Positions 1-7,504 of a stretch of 37,201 nucleotides of DNA are shown in pieces. The stretch's first letter is position 1. Each line of letters opens with the position of its first letter. Origin of the DNA: Flavobacterium sp. (GTDB lineage Bacteria > Bacteroidota > Bacteroidia > Flavobacteriales > Flavobacteriaceae); contig JASLED010000078.1 in assembly GCA_030151255.1 (NCBI GenBank), forward strand, positions 1 through 37,201, in the 5' to 3' direction. The translations under genes were made by a program, and so were the position numbers. The notes beneath the pieces were generated by a model that was not told where the DNA came from, did no database searches, and saw only the letters and a program-made list of their open reading frames with translations.

Positions 1-635
1 GTTACAATCAGCTTACGTCAGTAGAGATCCCGAACTCCGTTACTCACATCGGCTCTGGGGCGTTTCGTTACAATCAGCTTACGTCAGTAGAGATCCCGAA
101 CTCCGTTACTCACATCGGCTCTGGGGCGTTTCGTTACAATCAGCTTACGTCAGTAGAGATCCCGAACTCCGTTACTCACATCGGCGATTGGGCGTTTGAA
201 GAAAATGTAATTATCACACAAGCAAATCATAAAATACAAATGATTGATGGTATTGCTACGATTATACGCTCAAAAAAGAAACGAGACGAATTCACTATTT
301 ACGAAGGATCGTTATTCAACAGAAAAGAAAAGTGTTTTGTAGCAAAAAGGGATGAATACTACGCCCATGGGGAAACTATAAAGCAAGCGATTGAAGATGT
401 AAACTTCAAGTTCTTACAAGAAAACTTAGAGGTGCAAGATCTTGTCAAAGAGATTAAAGAAAAACAAACAATCTCTGTTTCTGAATTCAGATTACTAACT
501 GGAGCTTGTAAAATGGGATGCGAAAGTTTTATGAGACAGCACAATCTTACAGAAACTACCTACCCATTAACCAAAGCACTCGATTTACTTAAAAATCAAT
601 TTGGTTGGTCAAAAATCCAAGAACATTTTAATTAA
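1..635 (+). CDS. BspA-type leucine-rich repeat protein, C-terminal part (5' truncated by window edge)
   Basis: The reading frame starts at base 3 and runs open from the window edge to the TAA at 633-635, so the gene begins upstream; the internal ATG at 240 is not the true start. The first ~65 residues are 22-residue LRR_5/BspA-type units with core NQLTSVEIPNSVTHIG followed by two variable residues, AF, and two more variable residues. They are encoded by a 66-base tandem repeat. After the repeats comes a ~140-residue non-repeat domain, rich in Lys and Glu, ending near SKIQEHFN. BspA-type LRRs generally mediate protein or surface binding; the role in a phage early operon is unknown. The SMC-like ATPase gene starts 16 bases downstream, so the two are probably co-transcribed. 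The repeat part is clearly more GC-rich than the rest. The LRR call is secure; the tail domain is not recognised. Confidence 0.85.
   Translation, partial: YNQLTSVEIPNSVTHIGSGAFRYNQLTSVEIPNSVTHIGSGAFRYNQLTSVEIPNSVTHIGDWAFEENVIITQANHKIQMIDGIATIIRSKKKRDEFTIYEGSLFNRKEKCFVAKRDEYYAHGETIKQAIEDVNFKFLQENLEVQDLVKEIKEKQTISVSEFRLLTGACKMGCESFMRQHNLTETTYPLTKALDLLKNQFGWSKIQEHFN
3..200 (+). repeat. 66-base tandem repeat encoding 22-residue LRR units
   Basis: Three units with period exactly 66 are visible (3-68, 69-134, 135-200); the array continues off the left edge. Units are identical except at two codon pairs on either side of the gcg-ttt (Ala-Phe) codons. In units 1 and 2 these are tct-ggg and cgt-tac; in unit 3 they are gat-tgg (186-191) and gaa-gaa (198-203). 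No synonymous change is seen in the framework. Confidence 0.95.
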
Positions 636-650
636 AACCACTATACTAAT

Positions 651-2330
651 ATGAACAAAGAAGTTAAAATCATAGGTCTTTCCGTAAAGGAAAATTTTGG
701 GATGCTTAAAGCAACCGAATTAAAGTTTAACGAAGATTTACGCCTAACAACATTCAAAGGTGAGGTAGGCGCAGGTAAAACCACTGTAAATAAAGCAATG
801 CGTTTAACTACTCAAGGAAGCGCAACTTTAGAGGACTCTAAACTTTACGGAAGCAATGTAAATTTAGAAGCTCAATTAACAGATGGAGACCATAAAATAT
901 TCATTGGATGCAAAAGCGACAAAGAGGGGAAACTAACCTACACCCTTTATGAACTTGATGCCAACGGTAAAAAGGTTAATAATCCTGTTATTGATGGAGT
1001 GAAAGCCACCCCTGCTGCTTACCTAAATCAGTTATCCACTGCATTAACCTGGAGACTGAACGAACTAACGAGTGAAAACCCAACTGTTCAGAGAAATTTA
1101 TTGCTTGAGTTGTACGCAAATGAACTAGAGCGGCAGGGGGTGGTGTTCAATAAAAAATCACCTCGTTATGTAGGTGGTATTATTGATCAAATAGAAAAAG
1201 CAAAAAACGAAAGAAATATTCTTGATTCAAAGCGAAAAGAAGTCGGAGGTATCGCAAGCGATTTAATCAATAAAGGCATTGACATAGAAGAAACCTACAC
1301 CATTAAAAATACAGATGCAATTAAAGAGCAAATTACGACTTTAAAAGTTGAGACAAAGGCTAAACAAGGTAACGCTGAAACAGTTAGAAAAAACGAGCTA
1401 AATGAACTTAAATTAAAAGGGCTAGAGTACGCCAATGAACTTAAAAAGATCAATGAGGCATTTATATCACACAATATCGAGTTGCAAACCAAAAGAGATT
1501 TAATTAAAGCAGAAAACCAGTCAATTGATGAAAGAATTGGTAAGGCTAGCAATATCTTAATAGGTCTTATAAATTCTGATGAGTTAACAAGCTTCTTAAA
1601 ATCAAAAATAAAATACAATACTGATGTAGTAGACGAAGATACTCAAGTACTCTTATTCAACGAACGCGGATCAATTATTTCAGATCCTAAAGATTGGGAA
1701 AACACAGAGGTAGTTGATCTTTTGCTTAAATATCGAGATGCGGGCATAAAGTATTCTGAACTCTCAAAAAGACCGATTGAAGAAGTAAATACTGATGAAG
1801 AAGAAAAACAGCTTGAAGAATTAGAAAGAAGTCTTAAAAACGCAGAATCTTACAACAAGGATGCTTTAGCTGTTATTTCATTCCAAAAATGGCGTGATGC
1901 CGATCAAAAAGTAAAGGATTTAAACAAGGATTATTACTTAAAGTTAACAGAAATAAATACGGGTGTTAAAGGGCTTCATATTGTCCCAGAAGACAATGAT
2001 ATTTTCTTAACTTACAATGGTGAGTACGACGTTGATTACTTCCATAACCCAAACAAAGAATTGCGTAAATTAAGCGCGTACAGCGATACTCAAAAGCCAA
2101 TGATATGTTTGCTTATCCAAAATTACTTATTGTCTAAAAAGACAAAAAAACTGCCTTATCTATGGATTGACCAAGTTCCGATCGATAAAAAGACAAAAGC
2201 TTTGCTTGACAAGATGAGTGAGGAACTAGGATTGTATTTGTTTGTTAATTGGACTGGGGATTTTTCAGTTGATGAGCTGCAAGAGGGAGAAATTTTGATT
2301 GAAAACGGAGAAGTATTTTTTAAAGAGTAG
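651..2330 (+). CDS. SbcC/Rad50/RecF-like P-loop ATPase
   Basis: The N-terminus carries a Walker A motif, GEVGAGKTT (residues 37-45), after a beta-strand start typical of SMC/RecF/SbcC ATPases. The middle (~170-300 and ~390-440) is Lys/Glu-rich and probably coiled coil, but no CxxC zinc hook is present. Near the C-terminus LSAYSDTQKP (~474) takes the place of the ABC signature, and YLWIDQVPID (~503) the Walker B. The residue after the Walker B Asp is Gln508 where these ATPases usually have the catalytic Glu. At 559 residues it is short for Rad50/SbcC. It lies between the LRR gene and a DEDDh exonuclease gene (3-base gap), which suggests an ATPase-nuclease pair in recombination, replication or defence. 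Family confident; partner and role inferred. Confidence 0.75.
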   Translation: MNKEVKIIGLSVKENFGMLKATELKFNEDLRLTTFKGEVGAGKTTVNKAMRLTTQGSATLEDSKLYGSNVNLEAQLTDGDHKIFIGCKSDKEGKLTYTLYELDANGKKVNNPVIDGVKATPAAYLNQLSTALTWRLNELTSENPTVQRNLLLELYANELERQGVVFNKKSPRYVGGIIDQIEKAKNERNILDSKRKEVGGIASDLINKGIDIEETYTIKNTDAIKEQITTLKVETKAKQGNAETVRKNELNELKLKGLEYANELKKINEAFISHNIELQTKRDLIKAENQSIDERIGKASNILIGLINSDELTSFLKSKIKYNTDVVDEDTQVLLFNERGSIISDPKDWENTEVVDLLLKYRDAGIKYSELSKRPIEEVNTDEEEKQLEELERSLKNAESYNKDALAVISFQKWRDADQKVKDLNKDYYLKLTEINTGVKGLHIVPEDNDIFLTYNGEYDVDYFHNPNKELRKLSAYSDTQKPMICLLIQNYLLSKKTKKLPYLWIDQVPIDKKTKALLDKMSEELGLYLFVNWTGDFSVDELQEGEILIENGEVFFKE

Positions 2331-2333
2331 GTT

Positions 2334-2903
2334 ATGTATATAATATTCGATACAGAAACTAACGGCAAACCCCTTAAATATGATGCTAAAATGACCGATT
2401 TAAAAAATTGGCCTCGCATCACACAATTAGGTTATCAGGTTTACAACGACAAAAAAGAACTCATAAAAGAAGTTAGTCATTTGATTAAACCTGATGGATG
2501 GGAAATTCCTAAAGAGCAATTTTTCATTGACAACAACATGTCAACTGAAAGATGCGAACTTGAAGGTATACCAATTGAAATAGTTTTGAAAGAATTTATA
2601 AATGACCTTCAAAAATGCACTTATTTAATTGCTCACAATATTAATTTTGATTATCCAGTAGTTGGCGCAGAAATGATACGATTAGGACTTAAAAGCGAAA
2701 ACAAGCCTATTAAATACTGCACTATGCAAGTATCAACCAATTTATTGAAGTTGCCAAATAAGCACGGGTACGGACAATATAAATGGCCCACCCTTACCGA
2801 ATTACATACCTATTTTTTCGGATGCGGTTTTGAAGGCGCTCACGATGCATTGGACGATGTCAAAGCTACGGCTAAATGTTTTTTTAAATTGATTGAGTTA
2901 TGA
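2334..2903 (+). CDS. DnaQ-like DEDDh 3'-5' exonuclease
   Basis: A 189-residue protein with the three exonuclease motifs in order: DTET at residues 6-9 (ExoI), IAHNINFD ending at Asp106 (ExoII) and HDALDD at 170-175 (ExoIII, DEDDh subtype). These acidic residues bind the two metal ions that cleave the terminal 3' phosphodiester. It is a stand-alone exonuclease, as in DNA polymerase III epsilon or RNase T/ExoX relatives, and no polymerase domain is fused. The start ATG follows the ATPase stop by 3 bases, and its own TGA overlaps the next start as ATGA (2900-2903), which implies translational coupling. It may proofread or process DNA ends with the neighbouring ATPase and clamp-like protein. Confidence 0.85.
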   Translation: MYIIFDTETNGKPLKYDAKMTDLKNWPRITQLGYQVYNDKKELIKEVSHLIKPDGWEIPKEQFFIDNNMSTERCELEGIPIEIVLKEFINDLQKCTYLIAHNINFDYPVVGAEMIRLGLKSENKPIKYCTMQVSTNLLKLPNKHGYGQYKWPTLTELHTYFFGCGFEGAHDALDDVKATAKCFFKLIEL

Positions 2904-3082
2904 CTTTACAAGAACAACAAAAACTAATAAATAATTATTACGATTGTCTAATTAAACATGGTGAAGCGCATTTTAATTTTTGGCAAAATGGACGAGTAAT
3001 AAAAGAATGCAATACTTTGCTTTTATTTTTGCACTTTATTGATGTTTTAGAATATGATCATGTAACAGTAATACCTTTTTAA
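2900..3082 (+). CDS. small hypothetical protein (60 aa)
   Basis: The gene starts inside the exonuclease stop (ATGA overlap) and ends 2 bases before the next ATG, so it is part of the operon. The product begins MTLQEQQKLINNYYDCLIKH and looks like a small soluble helical protein with aromatic residues (HFNFWQNG) and a hydrophobic C-terminus. I do not recognise a family. The evidence for its being real is its position and tight packing. Confidence 0.6.
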   Translation: MTLQEQQKLINNYYDCLIKHGEAHFNFWQNGRVIKECNTLLLFLHFIDVLEYDHVTVIPF

Positions 3083-3084
3083 TT

Positions 3085-3675
3085 ATGAAAATAGAATTCA
3101 AACTTACGACTGCTCACGGAGCATCAAACTTTAAATACGCGGCAGGAACTGACGAATTAAGACCATTAATGCATGGCGCTATTATTGACTTTCAAAGAAA
3201 AAAACTTTATGTCACAAACGCACACATTATTGTTGCATACAAAATAGAATGCGATGAAAAAACAACACAAGAACCGATTTCAATTCCATTAAATGTTTTT
3301 GAAAAGAAAAACTATGGATTTGTAAATACTAAACAAATTCCAATGGATTGGTTTAAATTTTCTTTTGACACCGAAACTCAAATTGTAGATGTATTTGTAG
3401 ATGGTGTTGAGCACTCTATTTATAGAGATAAAATAATTGAGGGCAAAGTTCCTAACTGTAACGCTATTTTCCCTAAAAAAGAAGATGCAAATCCTGTGGA
3501 CAAAATAGGCTTAAACTTATTTTTATTAGAAAAAATAAGAAAAGCTGTAAAACTACCAGGTGATTCCGATAATTTTACTTTTAACCTATTCAAGGCAAAT
3601 AAAATAGTATTATTGGAGCAAGAAGGAAGTGAAATCATCGCAGGAATTATGCCCGTTCACCTTGTAAATGATTAA
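3085..3675 (+). CDS. DNA sliding clamp (DnaN)-like protein, tentative
   Basis: A 196-residue protein with LRPLMHGAIIDFQRKKLYVTNAHI near the N-terminus. This resembles the beta-clamp signature in which a strand (gvlid) is followed by a statement about known data (l.aTDahrl). The C-terminal stretch ends IIAGIMPVHLVND, like the clamp ending vimPmrl. The length equals roughly one and a half clamp domains, so if it is a clamp it is a shortened, possibly multimeric version. Its position between the 3'-5' exonuclease and a helicase fits a replication role. I infer the fold from these short matches only; it may instead be an unrelated phage protein. The stop overlaps the start of the helicase gene. 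Confidence 0.45.
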   Translation: MKIEFKLTTAHGASNFKYAAGTDELRPLMHGAIIDFQRKKLYVTNAHIIVAYKIECDEKTTQEPISIPLNVFEKKNYGFVNTKQIPMDWFKFSFDTETQIVDVFVDGVEHSIYRDKIIEGKVPNCNAIFPKKEDANPVDKIGLNLFLLEKIRKAVKLPGDSDNFTFNLFKANKIVLLEQEGSEIIAGIMPVHLVND

Positions 3676-5302
3676 TGGAATGACCAACATAACCCTTAGA
3701 GATTACCAAAACGAATCAATAAAGGAAGTTAGACGGAAGCTGAATCAAGGATTAAAACACCTTATTGTTCAGCTTCCTACTGGGGGGGGGAAGACTATTA
3801 TTTTTACCTACATCGCCACCTCTGCTGCTAAAAAAGGCAATAAGACACTTGTCCTTACTGACAGAACTGAACTCTTAAAACAAGCAACCAAATCAATGCA
3901 AAAGTTTGGAGTTCGCGCAGCAAACATAAAGGCAGGGGCGAAAGTAATTGATTATGAAAAAGAGGTGTATGTCGCTATGAGTCAAACTTTAAAAAACAGA
4001 GTTGACAAAAAGGAATGGCAAGAATTTATACAGGATGATGTAGGTACAATCATAATAGATGAAGCCCACAAACAGGAGTTTAACTACTTATTTGAAAGCG
4101 ATCTTGTAAAAGACAAAATAGTTTTAGGATTCACGGCCACTCCGTCAAGGAGCGGAAAAATGCGTCAATTAGGACTGGATTACGAGTATATTGTAAACGG
4201 ACCACAAGTAAAAGAACTTGTAAACAATGGCTACCTTGTAAACTCGGACACCTACGAAATTGAAGCTCCAATCATGGACGGTGTTTCAATTGACTCGAAA
4301 ACTGGTGATTACAAGGCGAATGAAATGTACAATAGGTTTAATACTGCCAAAGCTTATTCAGGACTTGTAAACCAATATAAAAAACACGTTAACGGTCAAA
4401 AAATGATTGTTTTTTGTGTAAATGTTGAGCACTGTATAAGGACCACAATTGAACTAAACAATGCAGGTATAAGTGCTAAATTTGTCGCAAGTAATAAATC
4501 TGAGCCAAAATTAAAATACCCTGACGATCCTGCCAAGGTTGCTAAGTATAACGACGATGTTAAAAAATACGAATTTTGGAAAGAAAATTTTGAAAGATAT
4601 TCGGGTCAGCGCGAAAAGGTTTTTGAAGATTTTGAAAACGATGAATTTAGTGTTCTTGTAAATGTTGATATAGCTACCACGGGGTACGATTGCCCGTCTA
4701 TTGAAGTTGTAGCCGTTATGAGGGCGACGCAATCGATCACACTTTGGCTTCAAATGATCGGGCGTGGATCTCGTATTTTTAAAGGCAAAGAGGGGTTTAC
4801 TATTTTAGACTTTGGAGGCAATAAAGATCGCTTAGGTGATTATGACTTTAACCGCGGTTGGTCCTTATGGCACGAAGAAAACAAATCAGGTGGTGGAGTA
4901 CCTCCGTTAAAAATTTGCGGTATTGATTCCAAGGATAAGCCTATAAAGTCCGCTAACGAGGTTTTAAAAGGCTGTGAACGCCTTATTATGGCAATGCAAA
5001 ACATTTGTCCTTTTTGTGGTTTTAAATACCCTGATAAAAAAGAAGCAGCAGAGGTGGAGTTAGTCCTAAGCAATATTATTGACGACAATGGAGTATCGTT
5101 GGCTGTAAAGCATTTCAAGGATATGGATTTTGAAGAATTAAAAACATATCGAACAGCCAAAAAGCACAAACAACCATGGTTATGGCGTCAATTATGGACT
5201 CGCGGAGGCAAGGAAGAATTAGAAAGGTTTGCTTCTTATGACAAATGGGGCAAGCAAACAACGCAAAAAGCAATTAATTATTGTGAGAGCGTATTTAGTT
5301 AA
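3668..5302 (+). CDS. superfamily 2 DNA helicase (DEAH, type III restriction-like)
   Basis: All main SF2 motifs are visible: a Q-like motif LRDYQNE (10-16), Walker A QLPTGGGKT (35-43), IIIDEAH (128-134), GFTATPSR (154-161), and motif VI QMIGRGSR (362-369). ICPFCG near residue 446, with nearby cysteines at 417 and 436, suggests a C-terminal zinc ribbon. At 544 residues it matches phage helicases of the RecQ/UvsW/Res-subunit type that unwind branched or stalled DNA. The start is ambiguous: ATG 3668 overlaps the previous gene by 8 bases, and ATG 3680 lies just past its stop. The three Walker A glycines are all encoded by GGG, giving a run of nine G at 3782-3790. This is the last gene before a 70-base AT-rich gap. 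Confidence 0.9.
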   Translation: MINGMTNITLRDYQNESIKEVRRKLNQGLKHLIVQLPTGGGKTIIFTYIATSAAKKGNKTLVLTDRTELLKQATKSMQKFGVRAANIKAGAKVIDYEKEVYVAMSQTLKNRVDKKEWQEFIQDDVGTIIIDEAHKQEFNYLFESDLVKDKIVLGFTATPSRSGKMRQLGLDYEYIVNGPQVKELVNNGYLVNSDTYEIEAPIMDGVSIDSKTGDYKANEMYNRFNTAKAYSGLVNQYKKHVNGQKMIVFCVNVEHCIRTTIELNNAGISAKFVASNKSEPKLKYPDDPAKVAKYNDDVKKYEFWKENFERYSGQREKVFEDFENDEFSVLVNVDIATTGYDCPSIEVVAVMRATQSITLWLQMIGRGSRIFKGKEGFTILDFGGNKDRLGDYDFNRGWSLWHEENKSGGGVPPLKICGIDSKDKPIKSANEVLKGCERLIMAMQNICPFCGFKYPDKKEAAEVELVLSNIIDDNGVSLAVKHFKDMDFEELKTYRTAKKHKQPWLWRQLWTRGGKEELERFASYDKWGKQTTQKAINYCESVFS

Positions 5303-5372
5303 AGAATTGTTAAATAAAATTTCTGTATTATTAAATTTTATAATTTAGCCAAAGATAAAAACAAGTAAAATT

Positions 5373-5633
5373 ATGGAACACAAATTTAAATATTTTTGGA
5401 AAATACATTTATCTACAAGCGCTATATTCTTCTTCTTATTTCTATTAACTAGGCTTTTTATATTAGCTGACTTTAATAAGCTTGTATTTGAAGTTATTGG
5501 AACACAAGAAAACAGATACCTTACATCTATTGTTTTTTTCTCTACACATTTTTTTATAGGGGTATTTGTATTAGCGTATAGTATTGGTAAATATGAAGAA
5601 AGTAAAGAACAAAGTAAAAATTTCACATTATGA
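5373..5633 (+). CDS. small membrane protein with two transmembrane segments
   Basis: An 86-residue product. It has hydrophobic segments at about 13-33 (STSAIFFFLFLLTRLFILA) and 52-69 (SIVFFSTHFFIGVFVLAYSI), separated by a polar loop, and a charged C-terminus. This predicts an inner-membrane hairpin protein. The TGA overlaps the start of the next gene as ATGA, so expression is coupled. A 70-base AT-rich gap precedes it, the largest in this part of the operon, and could hold a secondary promoter. The function is unknown; superinfection exclusion or another membrane effect is possible but unsupported. Confidence 0.65.
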   Translation: MEHKFKYFWKIHLSTSAIFFFLFLLTRLFILADFNKLVFEVIGTQENRYLTSIVFFSTHFFIGVFVLAYSIGKYEESKEQSKNFTL

Positions 5634-6760
5634 AGAAAAAAGAATTATTAAAACGAATTGAGGTATTAGAGGCGATTGTTAACGCGACTAATGATAAAGT
5701 GGTTATTGTAGATACATGGCAGTTTCCAGTAAACGAGGTTAAGAAAGGCAAATTAACTATTGTTGTTAGTGAGGATTTTATTAAACTACACGCTATAAAC
5801 TCAAAATATAAAAACGGCCATTTCATACTAAACAAAAACATCATATCATGTATTAACAAATCAATTAACGAAGGTGCTAATGTAACCCTATACACCGACA
5901 AAAACGACACGGAAAACTTCCGTAAATGGTTTGGTAAGTTTGTGATTCATGTAATGGATGAAAAACCAAAGAATGGGTGGTATAAAAGCACTATTCCTAT
6001 GCATAAAAAATATTTAGCATATCATGATTATGAAAACAATCATAGTTTTGGTATTGGGACTTATGGACATTGGATAAATGATAAAAATACTGATTTTCCT
6101 GCTTGTATAGTTCCTGCCACCCCCGAAGAAGTAGAACAACGTTTAAAAGAAGAAGCTGTTAAGCGTGGGTTTAAAAAAGGAGCTACGATTAATAATTTTA
6201 TTTTAGGATTTGAAAATACAAATTATTTAATAAACGAGGATACGTTTCAATATTACGAAACCGAAATAGGCGTAGGAGGTTTTAAAATAATGAAAAATGG
6301 TGTTTGGGCTAGGATAGTAGAGGATACAAAACCACAATTTAAACCTGTTTACATGGAGTGTACTAAAGAGCAGTTTGAAAGAATGAAACCTAAGTTGGAG
6401 AGTATTGGATTTGAGATTGGACAAATAGAAGACTTAGAAAATCAACCAGTAATTTTTAACTGTAAAGATCATACAAAAAAGATATCAAACGTATTACATA
6501 GTAGACGTGAAGATTATTGTGCAAAACGTGTTAACACAGAGGCTGAATTTTTAGAGGCTTGCGGATATGTAAAGGATACAAAACCAAACTTCTTCCAAGA
6601 ACTAGAATCTCTTATGGAAAAACATAATGCTGTATTTGGAATCAACAAATACAGAAAACCTTACACAACTAAAAAAGGGCTAGCAATCACTGTATCATTT
6701 AACAACGAAGGATTTGAGTATCTGAGAAACCGAATCGAAGTTGAAAAAGACCTTAAGTAA
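5630..6760 (+). CDS. hypothetical protein (376 aa)
   Basis: The ATG overlaps the previous stop (ATGA). The N-terminal ~20 residues (MKKKELLKRIEVLEAIV) look like a short coiled coil. The middle includes a segment around HDYENNHSFGIGTYGHWIND and TPEEVEQRLKEEAVKRGFKKG. The C-terminal half is mixed alpha/beta with no catalytic signature that I recognise. No signal peptide or membrane segment is seen. Its location among replication and recombination genes suggests an early accessory role, but I cannot name a family. Confidence 0.65.
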   Translation: MKKKELLKRIEVLEAIVNATNDKVVIVDTWQFPVNEVKKGKLTIVVSEDFIKLHAINSKYKNGHFILNKNIISCINKSINEGANVTLYTDKNDTENFRKWFGKFVIHVMDEKPKNGWYKSTIPMHKKYLAYHDYENNHSFGIGTYGHWINDKNTDFPACIVPATPEEVEQRLKEEAVKRGFKKGATINNFILGFENTNYLINEDTFQYYETEIGVGGFKIMKNGVWARIVEDTKPQFKPVYMECTKEQFERMKPKLESIGFEIGQIEDLENQPVIFNCKDHTKKISNVLHSRREDYCAKRVNTEAEFLEACGYVKDTKPNFFQELESLMEKHNAVFGINKYRKPYTTKKGLAITVSFNNEGFEYLRNRIEVEKDLK

Positions 6761-6761
6761 T

Positions 6762-7001
6762 ATGAATAAATTTTACAAAATCGGATTCTTTGCTTTATTG
6801 GCTATTATCCTAATGGCATCGACTACTTTGCCATCTTTGATTGAAATTAAACCTGCTACTCCAAAACAAACAGTAGTTTTTAGGGATGACTTAAATGGAG
6901 ATAAAATAAAAGTATATGCAAAACAAGGATACATACTTAAACAAATGGTTTTCTATGACTACATAGGCGATAAATTAACCGTGGTAATGGAAAAATATTA
7001 A
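6762..7001 (+). CDS. small exported or membrane-anchored protein
   Basis: I place the start at ATG 6762, one base after the previous stop, rather than at an in-frame upstream ATG inside the preceding gene. The 79-residue product begins MNKFYKIGFFALLAIILMAS, a positively charged N-terminus followed by a hydrophobic stretch, so it is a signal peptide or signal anchor. The rest, about 55 residues, is polar beta-type sequence (VVFRDDLNGDKIKVYAKQGY). No lipobox Cys is present. It ends 2 bases before the next ATG. The function is unknown. Confidence 0.6.
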   Translation: MNKFYKIGFFALLAIILMASTTLPSLIEIKPATPKQTVVFRDDLNGDKIKVYAKQGYILKQMVFYDYIGDKLTVVMEKY

Positions 7002-7003
7002 TT

Positions 7004-7504
7004 ATGGAAGAACTAACAAAAAAATACCGATTCAAAGACGAGGAAACCTACAAGCAAACCTTAAACATGGCTCCTGATGGGGCATATATAAAAAGCCGTG
7101 AATTAGGCGGTGGAAGAAAAAGCAAGTATTTACCTTTATTTGAACAGCAAGCAATAGCAGACTTCTTTTTTGATAATTGGAATATCATTCAAGAAGACTC
7201 TAAACTAGTAATCAACGAAATTGTAGTGACTGTAAAACTACAATACCAACCTAGCTATCCAGGAGCGGATATTTTTGTTGCTACGGGATCCGCTTCAAAG
7301 GCGGTGCAAGCTTCCAAAGGTTCTGATGTGGCATTGTTTCCAAAAGGGAAGTTAACCAACTCATTAGAATATTGTTTACCTGCCGCCCGCGCTGCCGCTA
7401 TTTCAAATGCATTAACCTCTTTAGGTAATATTTTTGGAAGAAACCTAAATAGAGATACAAAAAACAATTATTCAAAACAAGCAAAACAAAACAAGGATGA
7501 ATAG
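7004..7504 (+). CDS. ssDNA-annealing protein candidate (Rad52/Sak-like)
   Basis: A 166-residue protein. The beta-rich middle (INEIVVTVKLQYQPSYPG) is followed by a helix LPAARAAAISNALTSLGNIFGRNL. This is reminiscent of the Rad52/Sak signature in which a conserved helix (KeAvtDALKRAL) precedes FGnaLG. The strongest support is context: the next gene, overlapping by 8 bases, is a YqaJ-type recombination exonuclease, and such exonucleases are usually paired with an annealing protein in phage two-component recombination. An SSB-like gene follows further on. The family assignment comes from pattern memory, not alignment, so the call is moderate. Confidence 0.5.
   Translation: MEELTKKYRFKDEETYKQTLNMAPDGAYIKSRELGGGRKSKYLPLFEQQAIADFFFDNWNIIQEDSKLVINEIVVTVKLQYQPSYPGADIFVATGSASKAVQASKGSDVALFPKGKLTNSLEYCLPAARAAAISNALTSLGNIFGRNLNRDTKNNYSKQAKQNKDE

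Noticed and set aside
1..200. The 66-base tandem repeat as a CRISPR array or origin iterons
   Set aside because: Units abut without unique spacers and stay in one open reading frame encoding BspA-type LRRs.
1..635. A diversity-generating retroelement acting on the LRR gene
   Set aside because: No reverse transcriptase gene or template repeat is visible in the window, and changes are not confined to adenines.
240..635. ATG 240 as the start of a separate 131-residue gene
   Set aside because: The same frame is open back to the window edge and encodes LRR units, so the gene starts upstream.
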